64,000 bases of DNA from Rhodocyclaceae bacterium (GTDB lineage: Bacteria; Pseudomonadota; Gammaproteobacteria; Burkholderiales; Rhodocyclaceae), in the NCBI GenBank assembly GCA_028714035.1, contig JAQTNA010000004.1, forward strand, positions 62,001 through 126,000, written 5' to 3'. The notes beneath the pieces were generated by a model. It was not told the DNA's origin. It did not search any database and saw only the letters and a program-made list of their open reading frames with translations. Within the stretch, counting starts at the first letter, position 1, and the number at the start of each line of letters is the position of its first letter. This document shows, one piece after another, positions 59,287 through 64,000 of this stretch. The position numbers and the translations under genes are program-made.

Positions 59287-61734
59287 TCACGCCCTGAGGG
59301 GCTCGAACTGCCGGCGTTTTTCGGGGCTGGACACGATCTCGCCCCAGGGATCCTTCTCACCGGAGAGGGCATACATCAGGCGGTCATACAGGGCCTTGCG
59401 GCTTTCCAGGTCATTCACCACCCTCGCCTTCACGTAGTCCAGTCCCACCCGCTCCACCCAGTGCACCGTGCGGTCCAGGTAGCGCGCCTCCTCCCGGTAG
59501 ATCTGGAGGAAGGCGCCCGAGACTTCCATCACCTCCTGATCCGTCTTTACCTTGCACAGGAACTGGGCGACCTCGGTCTTGATGCCGCCATTGCCCGCCA
59601 CGTAGATCTCGTAGCCGGAATCCACGCCGATCACGCCCACGTCCTTGATGCCGGCCTCGGAACAATTGCGCGGACAGCCGGAGACCGCCAGCTTGACCTT
59701 GTGCGGCGCCCACATGCCGAAGAGCATCTTTTCCAACTTGACTCCCATCTCCATGGAACGCTGGGTGCCGAAGCGGCAGTGCTCCGAGCCGACGCAGGTC
59801 TTCACCGTGCGCAGGCTCTTGCCGTAGGCATGGCCCGACACCAGCCCCGCCTGGTTCAGGTCCGCCCACATGGCCGGCAGGTCTTCCTTTTTGATGCCCA
59901 GGAGATCAATCCGCTGGCCGCCGGTCATCTTCACCGTGGGCACCTGGAATTTCTCCGCCGCGTCGGCGATGGCCCGCAGTTCGGCGGGGGTGGTCAGACC
60001 GCCCCACATGCGCGGCACCACGGAATACGTCCCGTCCTTCTGGATGTTGGCATGAGCCCGCTCGTTGATGAAGCGGCTCTGCGGATCGTCCTCCGCTTCG
60101 TGGGGCCAGGTGGACAAGAGGTAGTAGTTCAAGGCGGGCCGGCAGGAGGCGCAGCCATTGGGCGTGTTCCACTCCAGGAAGTGCATGACCTCCGGGATGG
60201 AGAGCAGCTTCTGCTGCCGGATGGCGGCACGCACTTCGTCGTGGGTGCGCTCGGTACAGCCGCACACCGGCTTGGTCTTGCCTTCCGCCGGCTGGTAGGC
60301 GCCGCCCACGGTGGAGGCCAGGATCTGCTCCACGAGGCCCGTGCAGGAACCGCAGGAACTGGAGGCCTTGGTGTGCTTCCGCACGTCCTCCAGGGTGAAC
60401 AGGCCGTGCTCCTTGATGGACTTGACGATGGTGCCCTTGCACACGCCGTTGCAGCCGCACACTTCGGCCGTATCGGGCAGGGACGCGGCGCTGTTCTGCC
60501 CCTTGTGGCCCACGTCCCCCAGGTGGTTCTGGCCGAACATGAGGTGGTCGCGCAACTCGTGAATGTCCTGGCCGTCCTTGATCAGCCGGAAGTACCAGGC
60601 TCCGTCCGCCGTGTCGCCGTAGAGCACGGCGCCCACCAGTTTGTTGCCCTTCAACACCAGCTTCTTGTACACCCCGGCAGCCGGATCGGAGAAGACGATG
60701 TCTTCCGTTCCCTGGTCGCCCATGAAATCGCCGGCGGAGAAGAGATCCAGGCCCGTGACCTTGAGCTTGGTGGAGGTGACCGAACCGGCGTAGCGACCGA
60801 TGCCGTGATGGGCCAGGTGGTTGGCGGCCACCTTGGCCTGCTCGAACAAAGGCGCCACCAGGCCGTAGGCCGTGCCCCGGTGACTCACGCACTCGCCCAC
60901 GGCATAGACGCGCGGATCGTAGGTCTGGAGGGTGTCGTTCACCACGATGCCCCGGTTGCAATGGATGCCGGCGGATTCGGCCAGGGCGGTGTTGGGGCGT
61001 ATGCCCACGGACATGACCACCAGTTCCGCCGGGATCACCTCGCCATCCTTGAAGCGCAGCGCGCAGACCCGGCCGGATTCCCCTACGACCAGCTCCTCGG
61101 TCTGCTTCTCCAGCTTGAACTTCAGCCCTTTCTCCTCCAGGGACTTCTGCAGGAGGTCGGCCGCCGTCTTGTCCAGTTGCCGCTCCATGAGCCAGGGCAT
61201 GACATGTACCACGGTCACGTCCATGCCACGGAGTTTCAGGCCATTGGCCGCCTCCAGGCCCAGGAGGCCGCCGCCGATCACCACCGCGTGGCTGTGACTC
61301 TTCGCCGCCTCTATCATGGCGTCCGTGTCGGCGATGTCCCGGTAGGCGATCACCCCCGGCAGCTCCTTGCCCGGCACGGGCAGGATGAAGGGCGTGGAAC
61401 CGGTGGCCAGGAGCAGCCGGTCATAGGCCTCTTCCGCGCCACTTTCAGTGACCACCTTCCTGTTCACCCGGTCTATCTTCGCCACCCGGCTGCCGAGATG
61501 CAGCTTGATGCCGTGCTTCTCGTACCAATCCAGGTCGTTCAGGATGATGTCCTTCACTTCCATCTCGCCGGCCAGCACCGGCGAGAGCAGGATGCGGTTG
61601 TAGTTGGGGTGGGGCTCGGCGCCGAACACCGTGATGTCGTACATGTCGGGGGCGATCTTCAGCAGTTCCTCCAGCGTCCGCACGCCGGCCATGCCATTGC
61701 CCACCAGGACCAGTTTCTGTTTGCTCATGCTCAT
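59287..61734 (-). CDS. nirB: NirB, large subunit of NADH nitrite reductase
   Basis: 815 residues. FAD and NAD binding domains (LVLVGNGMAGVRT, VVIGGGLLGLEAANGL), a BFD-type 2Fe-2S region (CGCNGVCKGTI, SSCGSCTG), then the nitrite/sulfite reductase fold with sirohaem/4Fe-4S ligands in TCVGSEHCRFG and SGCPRNCSEAG. It reduces nitrite to ammonium. The start overlaps the nrtD stop (ATGA). Confidence 0.96.
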   Translation of the reverse strand: MSMSKQKLVLVGNGMAGVRTLEELLKIAPDMYDITVFGAEPHPNYNRILLSPVLAGEMEVKDIILNDLDWYEKHGIKLHLGSRVAKIDRVNRKVVTESGAEEAYDRLLLATGSTPFILPVPGKELPGVIAYRDIADTDAMIEAAKSHSHAVVIGGGLLGLEAANGLKLRGMDVTVVHVMPWLMERQLDKTAADLLQKSLEEKGLKFKLEKQTEELVVGESGRVCALRFKDGEVIPAELVVMSVGIRPNTALAESAGIHCNRGIVVNDTLQTYDPRVYAVGECVSHRGTAYGLVAPLFEQAKVAANHLAHHGIGRYAGSVTSTKLKVTGLDLFSAGDFMGDQGTEDIVFSDPAAGVYKKLVLKGNKLVGAVLYGDTADGAWYFRLIKDGQDIHELRDHLMFGQNHLGDVGHKGQNSAASLPDTAEVCGCNGVCKGTIVKSIKEHGLFTLEDVRKHTKASSSCGSCTGLVEQILASTVGGAYQPAEGKTKPVCGCTERTHDEVRAAIRQQKLLSIPEVMHFLEWNTPNGCASCRPALNYYLLSTWPHEAEDDPQSRFINERAHANIQKDGTYSVVPRMWGGLTTPAELRAIADAAEKFQVPTVKMTGGQRIDLLGIKKEDLPAMWADLNQAGLVSGHAYGKSLRTVKTCVGSEHCRFGTQRSMEMGVKLEKMLFGMWAPHKVKLAVSGCPRNCSEAGIKDVGVIGVDSGYEIYVAGNGGIKTEVAQFLCKVKTDQEVMEVSGAFLQIYREEARYLDRTVHWVERVGLDYVKARVVNDLESRKALYDRLMYALSGEKDPWGEIVSSPEKRRQFEPLRA

Positions 61735-62534
61735 GCCGCCTTCCGAATCTGTTTCTGGTAGAGGAACTCCAGGAGAGCCGCGCGGCAGGCCACGAATTTC
61801 GGGTCGTGGGCCAGTTGCACCCTCTCCCGCGGCCAGGGCAGGTCCACCTCCAGGATTTCGCCTATGGTGGCCGCCGGGCCGTTGGTCATCATGACGATGC
61901 GGTCCGACAGCAGCACCGCCTCGTCCACGTCGTGGGTGACCATGACCACGGTGGCGCCGGTCTGGGTCTGCACCTTGATCAGCTCGTCCTGGAGCGTGGC
62001 GCGGGTCAGGGCATCCAGCGCGCCGAAGGGCTCGTCCAGGAGCAGGATCTTGGGTTCCATGGCCAGCGCCCGGGCGATGCCCACCCGCTGCTTCATGCCG
62101 CCGGATATCTCCCCCGGGAACTTCAGTTCCGCGTGGGTGAGCCCGACCATGGCCAGGGCGGCCTGGGTCCGCTCCTTGAGCCTGGCCTTGCCTTCCTTCG
62201 CCCCGAAGACCCGCTCCACGCCCAGGAAGACGTTATCGAAGCAGGTGAGCCAGGGCAGAAGGGAGTGGTTCTGGAACACCACCGCCCGCTCGGGCCCGGG
62301 GCCGGCGATCTCCCGTCCGCCGCACAGCAGCACGCCCGAGGTGGGCAGGGTCAGGCCCGCGATCAGGTTGAGCAGGGTGGATTTGCCGCAGCCGGAGTGG
62401 CCGATGAGCGACACGAACTCGCCCTTGCCGATACTCAGGTTGATGTCGCGCAGGGCGACGAACTTGCCCTTGGCCGGGCCCTTCTTGACATCGAACGTCA
62501 TGCCGACGTTTTCGATCTGCACCATCTTGGTCAT
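61731..62534 (-). CDS. nrtD: Nitrate/nitrite ABC transporter ATPase
   Basis: 267 residues. Walker A GHSGCGKST, Q-loop FQNHSLLPWL, signature EISGGMKQRV, Walker B ILLLDEPFGALD, His switch THDVDEA. The gene order and the NrtD-like sequence identify the nitrate/nitrite importer. Confidence 0.92.
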   Translation of the reverse strand: MTKMVQIENVGMTFDVKKGPAKGKFVALRDINLSIGKGEFVSLIGHSGCGKSTLLNLIAGLTLPTSGVLLCGGREIAGPGPERAVVFQNHSLLPWLTCFDNVFLGVERVFGAKEGKARLKERTQAALAMVGLTHAELKFPGEISGGMKQRVGIARALAMEPKILLLDEPFGALDALTRATLQDELIKVQTQTGATVVMVTHDVDEAVLLSDRIVMMTNGPAATIGEILEVDLPWPRERVQLAHDPKFVACRAALLEFLYQKQIRKAA

Positions 62535-62544
62535 GTTTTTCTCC

Positions 62545-62612
62545 GGTCAGGAGTGAGCGGTAAGCGGTGAGCGGCGCGGGGTGCTTACCCCTTACCGCTT
62601 ACCCCTCACCCG
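62545..62612. repeat. GAGCGGTAAGCGG-type repeats with inverted partners
   Basis: GAGCGGTAAGCGGTGAGCGG followed by CCCTTACCGCTTACCCCTCAC: imperfect, partly inverted repeats between nrtB and nrtD. Confidence 0.5.
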
Positions 62613-62619
62613 TCACAAG

Positions 62620-63501
62620 TCATTCGTACGAAAACCGTTTGGCGATGAGCACCAGGGCCTGTTCCAGCAGCAGGCCGACGATGCCCACCACGAAGATGGC
62701 GATGATGATGTGTTCCACCTTGAGGTTGTTCCACTCGTCCCAGACCCAGAAGCCCAGGCCCACGCCGCCGGTAAGCATCTCCGCCGCCACGATCACCAGC
62801 CAGGCCACGCCTATGGACAGGCGCACGCCGGTCAGGAGGTAGGGCAGCACGGAGGGGAAAAGTATCTTGGTGAATACCTTCCATTCCGACAGGTTCAGCA
62901 CCCGGGCCACGTTCAGGTAGTCCTGGGGCACCCGCTGCACGCCCTGGGCGGTGTTGAGGATCATGGGCCACACGGCGGACACGGCGATGACCCAGATGGC
63001 CGCCGGGTTGGCCGCCTTGAACACCAGGAGGCCGATGGGCAGCCAGGCGAGCGGGCTCACCGGGCGCAGGAGGCTGATGATGGGCGAGAACATGCCGTTC
63101 AGGAAGGCGAAGCGTCCGATCAGAAAACCCACGGGGATGCCCACGGCGGCGGCGATGCCGAAACCTATGCCCACCCTTTGCAGGGAATAGAGGATGTTCC
63201 AGCCTATGCCCTGGTCGTTGGGTCCGTTCTGGTAGAAGGGATGGGCGAAGAGCTTGATGGCTGCCTCCAGCGTGAGGATCGGCCCCGGCAGGGTGGGCGT
63301 CTTCATGGAGACGAGCGCCCACAGCCCCATGAACAGGGCCAGCCCGAAGATGGGCGGCAGAACCTTCAGCACCAAAAAGCGCAGCAGCTCGCTGCCGGGC
63401 AGGGGCCTCTCCGTCCTGGCCGTGACCGAGCGCAGACGCGCGGCCTTGGGTGCGGCTGGGGCCGCAGGCGCCGTCACCGCCTTGAGGGGTGCAGCCGTCA
63501 T
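62620..63501 (-). CDS. nrtB: Nitrate/nitrite ABC transporter permease
   Basis: 293 residues with about six membrane helices. The inner-membrane EAA-like loop (AARVLNLSEWKVFTKILFP) contacts the ATPase. The start is the ATG at 63501, preceded by AAGGAGAA; an upstream ATG at 63525 has none. Confidence 0.9.
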   Translation of the reverse strand: MTAAPLKAVTAPAAPAAPKAARLRSVTARTERPLPGSELLRFLVLKVLPPIFGLALFMGLWALVSMKTPTLPGPILTLEAAIKLFAHPFYQNGPNDQGIGWNILYSLQRVGIGFGIAAAVGIPVGFLIGRFAFLNGMFSPIISLLRPVSPLAWLPIGLLVFKAANPAAIWVIAVSAVWPMILNTAQGVQRVPQDYLNVARVLNLSEWKVFTKILFPSVLPYLLTGVRLSIGVAWLVIVAAEMLTGGVGLGFWVWDEWNNLKVEHIIIAIFVVGIVGLLLEQALVLIAKRFSYE

Positions 63502-63536
63502 GTCGTTCTCCTTGTCCATAATCATTTCCCTATTTG

Positions 63537-63557
63537 TCGGGATGAATCCCGACCTAC
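63537..63557. repeat. Single REP unit
   Basis: GTCGGGATGAATCCCGACC followed by TACA, between nrtA and nrtB. Confidence 0.65.
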
Positions 63558-63558
63558 A

Positions 63559-64000
63559 TCACGCCCTGATCTTGAATCCGGCCGCGTATTTCTTCGGATC
63601 CTTGCCGTCCCACACCACGCCGTCCACCAGCTTCGAGGAACGCATGACCTCCTTGGGCACGCTGACCTTGGCCAGGCCGGCGGCTTCCTTGTAGAGGTCC
63701 ACGCGGTTGATGGACTTGGCCACGCCCAGGTAATCCGGGTCGGCCTTGAGCAGCCCCCAGCGCCGGTGCTGGGTCAGGAACCACATGCCGTCGGAGAGGT
63801 AGGGGAAGTTCGCCGCCCCGTCGTTGAAGAACTTCATGTGGTTCGGGTCGTCCCAGGTCTTGCCCAGGCCGTTGTCGTAGCGGCCGAGCATGCGCCCCAG
63901 GATCACGTCCATGTCCGTGTTCACGTAGGACTTGGCGGCGATGGTCTCGGCGGTCTTCCTGCGGTTGGCCAGGTTGGCGTCAATGAAGCGGCCCGCCTCC
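63559..64000 (-). CDS. nrtA: Nitrate/nitrite-binding protein NrtA, C-terminal part
   Basis: About 146 residues up to the window edge. DPNHMKFFNDGAANFPYLSDG and WFLTQHRRWG are typical of NrtA/NasF; given in parts as NHMKFFNDGAANFPYLSDG. It is the first gene of the operon and is truncated by the window. Confidence 0.9.
   Translation of the reverse strand, partial: EAGRFIDANLANRRKTAETIAAKSYVNTDMDVILGRMLGRYDNGLGKTWDDPNHMKFFNDGAANFPYLSDGMWFLTQHRRWGLLKADPDYLGVAKSINRVDLYKEAAGLAKVSVPKEVMRSSKLVDGVVWDGKDPKKYAAGFKIRA

Noticed and set aside
59461..61761. 766-codon frame on + opposite nirB
   Set aside because: A GC-rich shadow of nirB with His/Gly/Gln-rich composition and no domain.

Overview
The window reads as a GC-rich betaproteobacterial chromosome segment, probably Rhodocyclales or a close relative. 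This is inferred from gene content and order: cytochrome c4 / engB / hemB, argS / SPOR / dsbA, class I PHA synthase, OxyR with rubrerythrin, and nirBD next to nrtABD. No rRNA, tRNA or CRISPR array was recognised. Species assignment would need a database search.

Region by region. 1-236: edge of a RyR-domain gene. 333-3329: a peroxide-defence block (rubredoxin reductase, rubredoxin, rubrerythrin, oxyR) with an OxyR-type site upstream of rubrerythrin. 3413-6634: housekeeping genes on + (MBL hydrolase, DUF475 membrane protein, htpX, divergent folE). 6644-8943: an adaptor / lipase-like effector / ankyrin cassette in which the effector is frameshifted and has lost its nucleophile. 9437-14540: an accessory patch with a truncated WYL regulator, an MmeI-like restriction-methyltransferase carrying 33 tetranucleotide units, a pentapeptide-like protein, a DUF4160/DUF2442 pair and a HigA remnant. 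14568-35606: mostly core genes (mutY, YqjD/YqjE/YqjK set, MFS pump, msrP, cytochrome c4, engB, hemB, TRAP binding protein, HAD nucleotidase, hybrid kinase, HD-GYP regulator, epimerase, ubiB, argS, SPOR protein, dsbA, SDR).

35654-42558 on the minus strand is the most unusual block: a translationally coupled operon of a PqqD-like protein, an ATP-grasp ligase, a LysA-fold PLP decarboxylase, a urea-transporter/M23-peptidase fusion, a secreted protein and a TPR protein. Two small secreted proteins lie just upstream, one made of near-identical PPAGMTPGT-type repeats. Divergent from it, after a pair of inverted 19-bp operator-like sites, is a coupled DUF6502 / DUF5666 / outer-membrane-barrel operon (42749-45668). 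Next come a YeiH-type exporter, a 49-residue membrane peptide and a Usp protein; a 160-bp MITE; a PIN toxin-like gene; and a divergent B12-radical-SAM / YcaO pair.

52276-56564 is an AT-richer accessory island with a large P-loop ATPase, a stand-alone HD-GYP protein and a STAS-like protein. The window ends with phaC and the nitrite/nitrate assimilation operon (nrtA, nrtB, nrtD, nirB, nirD, transcribed leftwards). REP/REPIN-type palindromes with a GTGGGTCGG...CCGAC core recur through the window, and one lies in frame inside the restriction enzyme gene.
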